Notes: a model not told the origin generated them from the sequence alone. Positions 19,513 through 29,263 are shown, counted from the stretch's first letter. The stretch: 38,536 bases of DNA from Candidatus Niyogiibacteriota bacterium (GCA_016214345.1 JACROR010000029.1:1-38536), one strand, 5' to 3'. Program-made: numbers and translations.

Positions 19513-20067
19513 ATGAATACAATCTTGACGGTGATAGCGGTTTTGGCGGGGGTTGCGGTATTGTGGCTGGTCTTTACTTATAACAGACTGGTGACTTTGC
19601 GGTTTCGCGCCAAAGAAGCGATCTCGGATATTGATGTGCAGTTGAAACGCCGCTATGATCTGATCCCCAATTTGGTGGAGGCGGTCAAAGGTTATATGGC
19701 GCATGAAAAGGGTGTTTTGGAAAACGTAACAGCGGCTCGCGCGAAAGTTGCCTCCGGAGGAGATGCTTTAGCTCGTAGCCATGATGAAAATGTTTTATCA
19801 AGCACTTTGAAAACTTTGTTCGCGGTGGCGGAAAATTATCCCGATCTCAAGGCCAATGCCAATTTTTTGGATCTTCAGCGCGAATTGGCGGACACGGAAA
19901 ACAAAATTCAGGCGTCGCGCCGATTTTACAATACGACGGTTCGCGATCTGAACACCAAGATAGAAATCTTTCCCGTTAATTTGGTAGTTGGAACATTTGG
20001 TTTTTCGCGTATGGATTTTTTTGAGGCGGAAGATGAAGAAAAAGAGCCGGTGCAAGTACGATTTTAA
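19513..20067 (+). CDS. lemA: LemA family protein
   Basis: N-terminal TM, YNRLVTLRFRAKEAISDIDVQLKRRYDLIPNLVEAVKGYMAHEKGVLENVTAAR; track start 19297 is upstream, ATG at 19513. Confidence 0.95.
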   Translation: MNTILTVIAVLAGVAVLWLVFTYNRLVTLRFRAKEAISDIDVQLKRRYDLIPNLVEAVKGYMAHEKGVLENVTAARAKVASGGDALARSHDENVLSSTLKTLFAVAENYPDLKANANFLDLQRELADTENKIQASRRFYNTTVRDLNTKIEIFPVNLVVGTFGFSRMDFFEAEDEEKEPVQVRF

Positions 20068-20069
20068 TA

Positions 20070-20975
20070 ATGGCTTCTCTTTATACTCATCAGGAATCCA
20101 ATATCCGTAAAACTTGGCTTTTGTTCGCCTTGTTTTTCGGTGTAGTGACGGCCGTAGGGTTTGTTTTCGGTCAGCTTTACAATAATCCCGGCATTTTGTA
20201 TTTTGCCGTGTTTTTTAGCGTGGCCATGAGCATAACGAGTTATTGGTTTTCCGACAGGATAGTTTTGGCGACAAGCCATGCTGATCCGGTCTCTAAACAA
20301 AACGCTCCGGAGCTTTATAACATCGTGGAAAATCTGGCTATTACCGCGGGATTACCCACGCCCAAGATTTATCTGATAAAAGAAGCGTCTCCGAATGCCT
20401 TTGCTACGGGGCGAGACGCGCAGCATGCTGTGGTTGCGGTGACTTCAGGATTGCTCGATATTTTGGATCGTTCGGAATTGGAGGGGGTTTTAGCGCATGA
20501 AATGTCGCATATAGGGAATAGAGACATGCTGGTGTCGACTGTGGCGGTGGTGCTGGTGGGATTCGTGGCGTTGCTTTCCGATATGTTTTTGCGAAGCATG
20601 TTTTGGGGATCGTTCGGAGGAGATCGGGATGACCGCGGACGAAACGGCGCGATCATTGTTTTGATCGGAATTATTTTGGCGATCCTGGCGCCGATCGCGG
20701 CGTCTTTGATGCAGTTGGCGATTTCCCGCAAGCGTGAATTTTTGGCTGACGCGTCGGGAGCGATGCTTACTCGTTATCCTGAAGGCCTCGCGTCGGCGCT
20801 TCAAAAAATTTCGCAAAATCATGCGCCCATGAAATACGCCAATAATGCCACCGCGCATTTATTTATCGCCAATCCGTTCAAAGGCGGAAGCGGTAAGCAT
20901 TGGTTCGCGGGACTTTTCTTGACCCATCCGCCGATTGAAGACAGAATAGCAATATTGCGCGGCATGAAGATTTAA
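20070..20975 (+). CDS. htpX: M48 metalloprotease HtpX
   Basis: VLAHEMSHIGNRD, SRKREFLADASGA, FLTHPPIEDRI. Confidence 0.96.
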   Translation: MASLYTHQESNIRKTWLLFALFFGVVTAVGFVFGQLYNNPGILYFAVFFSVAMSITSYWFSDRIVLATSHADPVSKQNAPELYNIVENLAITAGLPTPKIYLIKEASPNAFATGRDAQHAVVAVTSGLLDILDRSELEGVLAHEMSHIGNRDMLVSTVAVVLVGFVALLSDMFLRSMFWGSFGGDRDDRGRNGAIIVLIGIILAILAPIAASLMQLAISRKREFLADASGAMLTRYPEGLASALQKISQNHAPMKYANNATAHLFIANPFKGGSGKHWFAGLFLTHPPIEDRIAILRGMKI

Positions 20976-20991
20976 TTTAATATCTTGAGGT

Positions 20992-21342
20992 ATGGAAAAA
21001 GAAAAAATACCATTGGAAAATCCTGAAAAAGCGCTTGAAGTATTCCGTGAAAATATGCGGTAGATGCGCGATGAAGAAAAAAGCGGGAAGCGCAAAACGG
21101 CGCATTTTTTGGAGCATGAGAAATTAAAGCTGCCCGAATTAGATCCTGAAAAATTGGCAGAAAGAGATTTGGAAATATGGCATAAGTATGAAAGTGGCGC
21201 GTTAACGTCGGAGGAATTTAAAGCATACAGGAAGTATAATTACGAACATAGTTTTGGTAATTCTGATACCTTGGCGCAATATATTGCCAATTTAGTTTTT
21301 GATTGGGATTCGTATCATGAGAAGTTTAAGGACAAAAAGTGA
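20992..21342 (+). pseudogene. Small acidic/basic protein with in-frame UAG at codon 24, or two ORFs in a TAG-ATG arrangement
   Basis: ATG 20992 reads MEKEKIPLENPEKALEVFRENMR then TAG 21061, directly followed in frame by ATG 21064 (92 aa). Confidence 0.5.
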
Positions 21343-21378
21343 GAGGATAAAAAGTAAAAAATAATTAAATGGAAAGGT

Positions 21379-21413
21379 GACCTCAGCCCAGGGCTGACCA
21401 GCCTCGGGCTGAG
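21379..21413. repeat. Hairpin CTCAGCCC...GGGCTGAG
   Basis: Inverted arms read directly upstream of tRNA-Ser. Confidence 0.55.
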
Positions 21414-21506
21414 GAGTATCAAGGTACATGATTGCAACCGACTTGTCCAAAATTTTGAATATTTATGATAAAATTTTGGTAACAAGTCGCAGTCCCGCAT
21501 CAAAGC

Positions 21507-21593
21507 GGTGGGGTGTCTGAGTGGTTTAAGGAGCTTGCTTGGAGAGCAAGTGTACGAGAAATCGTACCGCGAGTTCAAATCTCGCCCCCACCG
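21507..21593 (+). tRNA. tRNA-Ser (anticodon GGA)
   Basis: GGTGGGGTGTCTGAGTGG...CTTGC-TTGGAGA-GCAAG...long variable arm...GAGTTCAAATCTC...CCCCACC. Confidence 0.94.
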
Positions 21594-21716
21594 CTTTGAT
21601 GCGGGAGAGGATGGTTTATTGCCACAAGTCCTTGACACCATAGTTTAAATGTGTTATGTCTAAAATAGTTTAAATAGTACATTGCCAAATAAAAAGAAAG
21701 AAAGAGGGGTGGCGCG

Positions 21717-22208
21717 ATGCGTTGGTGGAAAAGATTGTCGGAATGGCTGGAAGAAGAAGCCTATGGAAAAAATGTCTTCTTTATCATGGTTGCCGCGGTG
21801 GTGTTTTGCCTATCTTGGTCTGCTACAGCTTTGTTTCTGATTCGTTGTGTAAGCGCTGGAGCGGCGTTGGCCAGCATAGTGAATGTGCTTAGGTTAGATC
21901 TTTATTCCCCGTTCATTTTGTTTGCGCTCGCGTTTTTTGAAGAACTTTTATTCCGCCTGCCCTTGGCCTTATTTGTGCGTGTGGGGTGGTCCCTGAACAG
22001 AGTGCTTATCATAGCTATCGCGATATCCATGTATTTTGGGTTTAGTCATGGAGGCGTCTCTCATATTTTTGTTCAGGGGGTGGATGGGTTCATATTTTCC
22101 ATGGTTTTTCTCAAATGCGGGGGATGGCAGAAACATTACGCCAAAGCTCTGTTAGCTTCATCCACAACCCATTTTATGTATAATGGCGTGTTGATGTGTT
22201 TAGCGTGA
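21717..22208 (+). CDS. CPBP-family intramembrane metalloprotease
   Basis: FFEELLFRLPLAL, FGFSHGGVSH, THFMYNGVL motifs in a TM protein. Confidence 0.82.
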   Translation: MRWWKRLSEWLEEEAYGKNVFFIMVAAVVFCLSWSATALFLIRCVSAGAALASIVNVLRLDLYSPFILFALAFFEELLFRLPLALFVRVGWSLNRVLIIAIAISMYFGFSHGGVSHIFVQGVDGFIFSMVFLKCGGWQKHYAKALLASSTTHFMYNGVLMCLA

Positions 22209-22230
22209 ATGGTTGCGTCTCTAAAGTTTG

Positions 22231-22262
22231 ATGGACCGGCGGGTTTAATGCTCGCCGGTTTT
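22231..22262 (+). terminator. Intrinsic terminator
   Basis: ACCGGCG...CGCCGGTTTTT. Confidence 0.75.
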
Positions 22263-22303
22263 TCTTTTGAAAACAGCGCATGGGAGTCGGATTCCCACGC
22301 TTG

Positions 22304-22320
22304 CATAGGTGCCACCTATG
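22304..22320. repeat. Palindrome CATAGGTGCCACCTATG
   Basis: Same core as 325-347. Confidence 0.75.
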
Positions 22321-22327
22321 TATTCGG

Positions 22328-22350
22328 TTTCCAAGGTGCCACCTTGGAAA
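22328..22350. repeat. Palindrome TTTCCAAGGTGCCACCTTGGAAA
   Basis: Perfect arms; same core as 239-301. Confidence 0.75.
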
Positions 22351-22365
22351 CACTTCTAAAACCTA

Positions 22366-22381
22366 TCCGCCAGCCGGCGGA
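22366..22381. repeat. Palindrome TCCGCCAGCCGGCGGA
   Basis: Identical to 17306 and 18961 copies. Confidence 0.8.
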
Positions 22382-22450
22382 CTAATAGTCAGAGCCTATT
22401 ATTGTTGTGAATTTGCCGATATAAGACCAAATTGATTACAATTATTTTAT

Positions 22451-22954
22451 ATGAATTTTACTTTAATAGGCATGCCGGCTGCCGGAAAATCTTTTTTAGG
22501 AAAAAAATTAGCGGAGCGCGCGGGTTTTGCGTTTTTGGACATGGATGAGGTGATGGAAAAAGAATATGGCGAAAAGATAACCGCTATAGCCGCCAAACTG
22601 GGAGACGCTGAATTTATTAAAAAAGAATCCGAGGTGGCGATCGCCAACACGGCGCGTGAAAGCAATTTTGTAATTTCGACAGGCGGGAGCATGGTGTATA
22701 GCGACAACGCCATGCGGCATTTGCGGGAGATTTCAAAAATTATCTATCTTAGAGTCCCCCTATCCACGATAAAGGGGCGTATCGGCGGAGCGCCGCGCGG
22801 CATTATCGGTCTTCATGCAAAAACCTTAAAAGAGCTTTACGAGGAGCGGTGTATTTTATATGAGAAATATGCGGATGCCACTTTTGACGCGGATAGGGCG
22901 CCGGAAGCGGTCATTGATGACGCGGTGGAATGGATGCGCCGTTATACGGCATAA
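22451..22954 (+). CDS. Shikimate-kinase-like P-loop kinase
   Basis: MNFTLIGMPAAGKSFLGKKLAERAGFAFLDMDEVME, FIKKESEV, ISTGGS; lacks canonical RPL and FRxxE. Confidence 0.8.
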   Translation: MNFTLIGMPAAGKSFLGKKLAERAGFAFLDMDEVMEKEYGEKITAIAAKLGDAEFIKKESEVAIANTARESNFVISTGGSMVYSDNAMRHLREISKIIYLRVPLSTIKGRIGGAPRGIIGLHAKTLKELYEERCILYEKYADATFDADRAPEAVIDDAVEWMRRYTA

Positions 22955-22963
22955 ATCCATTGA

Positions 22964-23098
22964 CCCCTCACCCAGAGATGGCAATATTTTTGTATTTATT
23001 CAATCAAGTTCTTGTCGGATTTATAGGTTCAAAAAACTTCGAGCATGTAATTAAATAAAAATGCAAAAATAAATACATTGCCACTCCTGGGTGAGGGG
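22964..23098. repeat. 135-bp element with terminal inverted repeats
   Basis: CCCCTCACCCAGAGATGGCAAT at left; reverse complement of the right end is CCCCTCACCCAGGAGTGGCAAT. Confidence 0.7.
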
Positions 23099-23179
23099 TT
23101 GAATTTACGGCGGTTTTAAGGTAGATTGTAGTTAACCTCGCACATAATTTAATATGGGTAAAATTTTGTAAAATTTGGC

Positions 23180-25006
23180 ATGTCATCTTCCGTAGAACAA
23201 ATAAAATCTCGTTTGGATTTGGTGGATGTTATTCAGTCTTACATCAAAGTTCATAGGGCGGGCGCCAATTTTAAGGCGAACTGCCCTTTTCATAATGAAA
23301 AAACTCCGTCTTTTTTTATCTCTCCGGCGCGGGAAATTTGGCACTGTTTCGGGTGCGGCAAAGGGGGTGATCTCATCAAATTCGTTATGGAAATTGAAGG
23401 CGCGGAGTTTCCGGAGGCGCTCCGCATTTTGGCCAATCGCGCGGGCATAGTGCTGGAAACGGAAGACCCTCGGGCGCGCGACGAGCGGACGCGCGCGTTT
23501 GAATTGTTGGAAGACGCTACGGCTTTTTTTGAGGTGGAGTCCGCGAGACATCCCGAAATCGCCAAGTATTTGTCGGAGAGGGGGTTGGCCGCCGGCACGA
23601 TAAAAGATTTTCGCATTGGGTACGCTCCCGCGAGTTGGGACGGCACTCTTCTTTTTTTGAAGAATAAAGGGTACGCGGATGCCGAAATTGAGCGCGCGGG
23701 GCTTGCCATAAAGTCCAGTAAAAATGAATCCGGATATTATGATCGTTTTCGCGGACGCGTTATGTTTCCGATCTCCGATTCTACCGGGCGCGTGGTAGGA
23801 TTTTCCGGAAGAATATTTTCTCCAGTGGCGAAACAAGGAGGCGAAGAAGAGGCGAAATATATCAATTCTCCGCAAACGCTTTTGTACGACAAATCAAAGA
23901 TCCTGTACGGATTTGACCGCGCCAAAGTGGAGATAAGAAAAGAAAATACCTGTATTTTGGTGGAGGGGCAAATGGACGCGGTGATGTCCCATCAGGCGGG
24001 GATAAAAAACGCGGTGGCGGTTTCAGGAACCGCGCTGACCAATTATCAGCTGACCATGATAAAGCGTCTGGCGGATAATTTGATAACCGCGTTTGATATG
24101 GATGTTGCCGGAGGATTGGCAACCAAGCGGGGGATTGATTTGGCGTTGGGAGAGGGCTTTGAGGTGAAAGTGGCCGTAATAAGCGGCGGCAAGGATCCGG
24201 CAGATTTGGTGAAAGAAGACGCGGCATTGTGGCAAAAATCCGTGGCAAGCGCGCGGCATATTTTAGATTTTTATCTTGATATGCTCTACATTAAATATAA
24301 AAATGACGCGCGTGAAATGCGCAAAAAAACCGGCGAGCTGGTTTTGCCTTATATCGCGGGGATTCAAAGTGAAATTGACAAGGCGCATTGGGTGGGCGAA
24401 GTGGCCAAGCGGCTTAATTTGTCGGAACAGCCAATTTGGGATGAAGTGAAGAAATATAAAAATAATAATTTTGAAAAACCTTTTGCGTCGCAGGCCATGC
24501 CTGCCGGCAGGCAGGCGGGAGTGAAAGAATCCGAAAAAACCCGCAAACATCTTTTGGAAGAAAAAATTTTAGGGCTTGCCGTGTGGAATAATGCTCTGAT
24601 CGTCAAAGCCATGGAAGGAAGGGATGATCGGGTATTTTCCGACGCGGCAAAACCGCTTATCGTAAAAGTTATGGCAGGCCTGCCTGCCGTGGCAGGAGAC
24701 GGCATTGACCCTGTTAAATCCCCGCACGGCGGGAGCGCTGAAAGCGCATTTAACAGGGTTGACATGGGCGAACACAAAGATTATCTTGATCGTTTGGCGT
24801 TGGAGGCCGAATTATTTTACGCCAACACGGACAAAGATCTGGCCATGGAAGCAAGCGAGCTTATAGACGGACTGGAAAGAGAGCATGTCAAAGAAAGGCT
24901 GGTTTCACTCGCGGGGCGTATTAGGGAAGCGGAATCGAACAGGGACAATAAAATGTTGGACGCGCTGGCCATGGAATTCGGCGAGCTTTCTAAAAAATTG
25001 ATATAA
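23180..25006 (+). CDS. dnaG: DNA primase DnaG
   Basis: [30 protein letters not shown] zinc motif; [22 protein letters not shown]. Confidence 0.97.
   Translation: MSSSVEQIKSRLDLVDVIQSYIKVHRAGANFKANCPFHNEKTPSFFISPAREIWHCFGCGKGGDLIKFVMEIEGAEFPEALRILANRAGIVLETEDPRARDERTRAFELLEDATAFFEVESARHPEIAKYLSERGLAAGTIKDFRIGYAPASWDGTLLFLKNKGYADAEIERAGLAIKSSKNESGYYDRFRGRVMFPISDSTGRVVGFSGRIFSPVAKQGGEEEAKYINSPQTLLYDKSKILYGFDRAKVEIRKENTCILVEGQMDAVMSHQAGIKNAVAVSGTALTNYQLTMIKRLADNLITAFDMDVAGGLATKRGIDLALGEGFEVKVAVISGGKDPADLVKEDAALWQKSVASARHILDFYLDMLYIKYKNDAREMRKKTGELVLPYIAGIQSEIDKAHWVGEVAKRLNLSEQPIWDEVKKYKNNNFEKPFASQAMPAGRQAGVKESEKTRKHLLEEKILGLAVWNNALIVKAMEGRDDRVFSDAAKPLIVKVMAGLPAVAGDGIDPVKSPHGGSAESAFNRVDMGEHKDYLDRLALEAELFYANTDKDLAMEASELIDGLEREHVKERLVSLAGRIREAESNRDNKMLDALAMEFGELSKKLI
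24499..24512. repeat. In-frame palindrome GCCTGCCGGCAGGC in dnaG
   Basis: Encodes MPAGRQAG in a linker. Confidence 0.75.
24679..24696. repeat. In-frame palindrome CCTGCCTGCCGTGGCAGG in dnaG
   Basis: Encodes GLPAVAG. Confidence 0.7.
24709..24758. repeat. In-frame three-helix-junction palindromic element (copy 2)
   Basis: CCCTGTTAAAT-CCCCGCacgGCGGG-AGCGCtgaaaGCGC-ATTTAACAGGG. Confidence 0.85.
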
Positions 25007-25008
25007 AA

Positions 25009-26241
<1,233 letters not shown>

Positions 26242-26301
26242 GGCGATTGATAAAGAGCTGTTTTGTGATAAAATAATTTTGTTGTCGAAGGTTAGCAATA
26301 T

Positions 26302-26376
26302 TCCGGAGTAGCTCAGCGGTAGAGCAGCTCGCTGTTAACGAGAAGGTCGCAGGTTCGATCCCTGCCTCCGGAGCCA
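26302..26376 (+). tRNA. tRNA-Asn (anticodon GTT), encoded CCA
   Basis: TCCGGAGTAGCTCAGCGGTAGAGCAGCTCGCTGTTAACGAG...GGTTCGATCC...CTCCGGAGCCA. Confidence 0.95.
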
Positions 26377-26468
26377 AAACATGAGAACATCCCCTGATTG
26401 GAGATTTTTTTCATGTCTTTATTTTGTGGTGAATATGGATCGAACCGTAGGCGCGAATTTTTAAGGAG

Positions 26469-26484
26469 TTCGCCGGCTGGCGGA
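26469..26484. repeat. Palindrome TTCGCCGGCTGGCGGA (inverse copy of the TCCGCCAGCCGGCGGA family)
   Basis: Read directly; flanked by GAATTTTTA / TAAAAATTC. Confidence 0.65.
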
Positions 26485-26531
26485 CGGCTATAAAAATTCA
26501 GCGTTTCGAGCCGCGCGAGAGGCGAATTCCT

Positions 26532-26588
26532 GGCAGGACTGCGATTTCAACATACGGCAATGCCGTATGTTGAAATCGCAGTCCTGCC
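26532..26588. repeat. 57-nt perfect palindrome (28-bp arms, 1-nt centre)
   Basis: GGCAGGACTGCGATTTCAACATACGGCA-A-TGCCGTATGTTGAAATCGCAGTCCTGCC. Confidence 0.93.
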
Positions 26589-26623
26589 GCCGGAGCGCAG
26601 TATTTAACTAATAAATAAAAAAA

Positions 26624-26646
26624 TCCCGCGAGCTTTTGTCGCGGGA
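26624..26646 (-). terminator. Intrinsic terminator of thrC
   Basis: Minus strand TCCCGCGA-caaaagc-TCGCGGGA then T-run. Confidence 0.8.
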
Positions 26647-26665
26647 CACTCTTATTTTTATTTTT

Positions 26666-28015
26666 TTAAAGCTTTAAAATTTTTGCCACAGTTTCTGTTT
26701 CGCAGTCTTTGGCATCAATAATATTTTTTTGCAGATCGCGCGTGGCGCTTTCTGTAAATTTAATACCATGGGCGGTAGAGACTACCACCACGCTCGCGCC
26801 ATTTTTAATCCATCCTTTTTTAGCAGCCCCCCTTACTCCAGCGAGAGCTATTCCGGTCTGCGGACATACGAAATGTCCGTCCAACCCGCAAACAGCAACC
26901 GCTTTATTCAGGTCTCTTTCCTCGGCAATTTGCATGGCGCCGTCAAAATAAACCAATTCTCTCATTGCTTTGTCGCGGGATACCGGATCACCGATCCGAG
27001 CCGCGGTCGCGGTTGTTTCGCCCACCTTCATTGGCCGGAAATTTTTCTTCCAATTTTCAAGAAAGTTTTTTCCGCTGGGGCTGGTCATATTCCATGATTT
27101 GGCCAAAGGAGATGCCGCCCGTGACTGACATCCGAGTATGCGGGAAGTTTTTTTAAGCCCGAATCTCTTCATCAATCTCATGGCTTTGCCAAGCGAGCTG
27201 ACATTGCTGCCATTGCCAACCGGAACGGAAATCCAGTCAGGCAGATGCCATCCGAAAAATTGAGCGACCTGAAAAACTGTCGCCTGATGCCCTTCAATTC
27301 GCGAAGGGTTCAAGCTGTTGGCCGGATACGCTCCGAGCCTGACCAGTTCCTGCATAACACGCATGCAATCATCAAAACTGCCCGGAAGCGTAATAACTTT
27401 AGCGCCGTGCGCCAGAGGTTGCGCGAGCTGAGCGGCAGTCACCTTGCCTCTTGGTAAAATAACCGCGCACTTCATTCCGGCGCTCGCGGCATAGGCTGCC
27501 GCCATAGCTGACGTATCACCGGTAGAGGCGCAGGTAATGGCGCTAACCCCGGCTGTTTTGGCTACGGTTATAAGAACCGTACCGCCAAAATCCTTAAATG
27601 ATCCGGTCGGAGTTATGCCCTCCAGAATAAGCCAAAGGTTCATATCGGTCCCGATCCAATTCCGTAAATGCTTTCCGGCGCGCACAATCGGAACAATGCC
27701 TTCTTTCAGGGTAATGATATTTTCATTCGGAATAAAAGGCATTATCCATTCTTTGAAGCGCCAGACACCCGAATGAATTGTCGGGTCGTCGCTATGAAAA
27801 GCTATTTGAGCCGCGCGATCGTCAAATTTTTTAGTGTAAGCGTTTAAATTTTCTCCGTATACCAGCTCAAAATTATGCATTACATCATAAAGATTGCCGC
27901 AGCGCGGGCAGCGGAATTTTCTCTCTTTGAATAAATCCGTCTCGTAACCGCAACCGATGCATTTTAGCCAGGTCTGCTTGGAACTTGAGGTATCCATTTT
28001 TTTCTCCTTCGCCAC
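26666..28015 (-). CDS. thrC: Threonine synthase
   Basis: PLP motif GSFKDFGG; CASTGDTSAMAAAYAA; N-terminal zinc ribbon; start may be ATG 27997 after AAGGAG. Confidence 0.92.
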   Translation of the reverse strand: MAKEKKMDTSSSKQTWLKCIGCGYETDLFKERKFRCPRCGNLYDVMHNFELVYGENLNAYTKKFDDRAAQIAFHSDDPTIHSGVWRFKEWIMPFIPNENIITLKEGIVPIVRAGKHLRNWIGTDMNLWLILEGITPTGSFKDFGGTVLITVAKTAGVSAITCASTGDTSAMAAAYAASAGMKCAVILPRGKVTAAQLAQPLAHGAKVITLPGSFDDCMRVMQELVRLGAYPANSLNPSRIEGHQATVFQVAQFFGWHLPDWISVPVGNGSNVSSLGKAMRLMKRFGLKKTSRILGCQSRAASPLAKSWNMTSPSGKNFLENWKKNFRPMKVGETTATAARIGDPVSRDKAMRELVYFDGAMQIAEERDLNKAVAVCGLDGHFVCPQTGIALAGVRGAAKKGWIKNGASVVVVSTAHGIKFTESATRDLQKNIIDAKDCETETVAKILKL

Positions 28016-28096
28016 GTATTATTATATTTTTAAGATTTAGACAATAATGATTTCCACTAAAATCATACTCGCACTAATCAGATAGGTCAATATTGT

Positions 28097-28120
28097 GTAC
28101 TCGTCCATAACATATGAGAC
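28097..28120 (-). promoter_or_regulatory. 24-nt motif identical to one upstream of hicBA; lies before a TTGACC-N17-TATGAT promoter of thrC
   Basis: Minus strand GTCTCATATGTTATGGACGAGTAC, same as + strand 16263-16286. Confidence 0.6.
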
Positions 28121-28327
28121 TCCCGAGCCGGTAATGTAGATACAATATATCTCATTAATTGATTGAAGGCCTTAAAAAAGCCAGTAATTTTTCTGATAAA
28201 TCCAGCATGATTTTTTATTAAGGCTGTTAAGATTCTCGGATGTTAATTATTGGTTTTTTCAAAGCCTTTTTGTTTTTGATCGCCATAGTCTCGCTCAGAC
28301 CCGCTTTATTATGCTATAATTTATTTC

Positions 28328-28732
28328 ATGAATAAAAAATACATAATAATTTTAGCGATAGGATTGGTTTTGGCGGGGGTATTGGCGTTCGTTTATTTTG
28401 GCAGATCGCAAACCGCCGGTACCACTTATATTCCGGAATCTCCGTCAACGTCCGCTTCGCAGAGCGCGACCGAGATGCCTGTGGCGTCTGACGCTGTGGT
28501 GATAGAAAATTTCGCTTTCAGTCCGGCTACATTGGAGATCCAGTCCGGCCAAAAAGTCGTTTGGAAGCAGAATGATACCATCCCACACACGGTTGTTTCC
28601 GCGAATAATCTTTTTGCAAGCGGTACGTTGCGCAAGGGAGATGAGTTCAGCTTCGTGTTCAGTAAGGCCGGTGAATACGATTATCATTGCGGCATTCATC
28701 CTTCCATGATCGGTAAGATAATCGTTAGATAA
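28328..28732 (+). CDS. Exported cupredoxin-domain protein (type 1 copper)
   Basis: N-terminal TM; PHTVVS and YDYHCGIHPSMIGKIIV copper-ligand motif. Confidence 0.9.
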   Translation: MNKKYIIILAIGLVLAGVLAFVYFGRSQTAGTTYIPESPSTSASQSATEMPVASDAVVIENFAFSPATLEIQSGQKVVWKQNDTIPHTVVSANNLFASGTLRKGDEFSFVFSKAGEYDYHCGIHPSMIGKIIVR

Positions 28733-28734
28733 AT

Positions 28735-28926
28735 ATGGATCAATTGGACTTAAAAATCGAAGCCTTGGAAAAGAAAATAGACGCGCTCCAGCGTTCCATA
28801 GATAGACTGAATAAAATATTTTTATGGACGCTAATTATTACCGCCGCTTTATTTGTTTTGCCCTTGATAGGGCTTTTGTTCGCGATCCCTCAAGTTTTAT
28901 CAACTTACGCGGGCATTTTGCAATAA
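28735..28926 (+). CDS. Small coiled-coil plus TM protein
   Basis: LDLKIEALEKKIDALQRSIDRLNKI then hydrophobic segment. Confidence 0.6.
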   Translation: MDQLDLKIEALEKKIDALQRSIDRLNKIFLWTLIITAALFVLPLIGLLFAIPQVLSTYAGILQ

Positions 28927-28986
28927 TATTGGGTGAGGAGATTTATAAATTTTTCAGATCGTAATTATCGGGATATTATTATAAAT

Positions 28987-29118
28987 ATGATGGGATATGG
29001 CGGGGGTTGGGGCATGATGGGAGTGGGATTCGGAGGGCTTGGCCTCATCACCTGGATCGTGGTGTTGGTTGACCTCGTCTTGCTCGGCATTTGGCTCTGG
29101 CAACAAATTAAAAAATAA
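28987..29118 (+). CDS. Very small Gly-rich single-TM protein
   Basis: MMGYGGGWGMMGVGFGGLGLITWIVVLVDLVLLGIWLWQQIKK; in-frame ATG inside track ORF 28933. Confidence 0.5.
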   Translation: MMGYGGGWGMMGVGFGGLGLITWIVVLVDLVLLGIWLWQQIKK

Positions 29119-29263
29119 AGAATAGCGCGAATTTTGAGCGCGTTTAAGCATAGACTTGCCTGTTTGTGCTGATTTTTGTTATTTTGCGGCCGGTAAATAA
29201 AAAAATGAGGGATTTGGAAATGCCTTTTTGTTTTTAGGGAATATGGGAGTAAAATAAGAGTAT

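Noticed and set aside
21315-21641. 108-aa minus-strand ORF
   Set aside because: Antisense translation through tRNA-Ser and flanking repeats
23183-24777. Antisense and alternate-frame ORFs in dnaG
   Set aside because: Covered by DnaG
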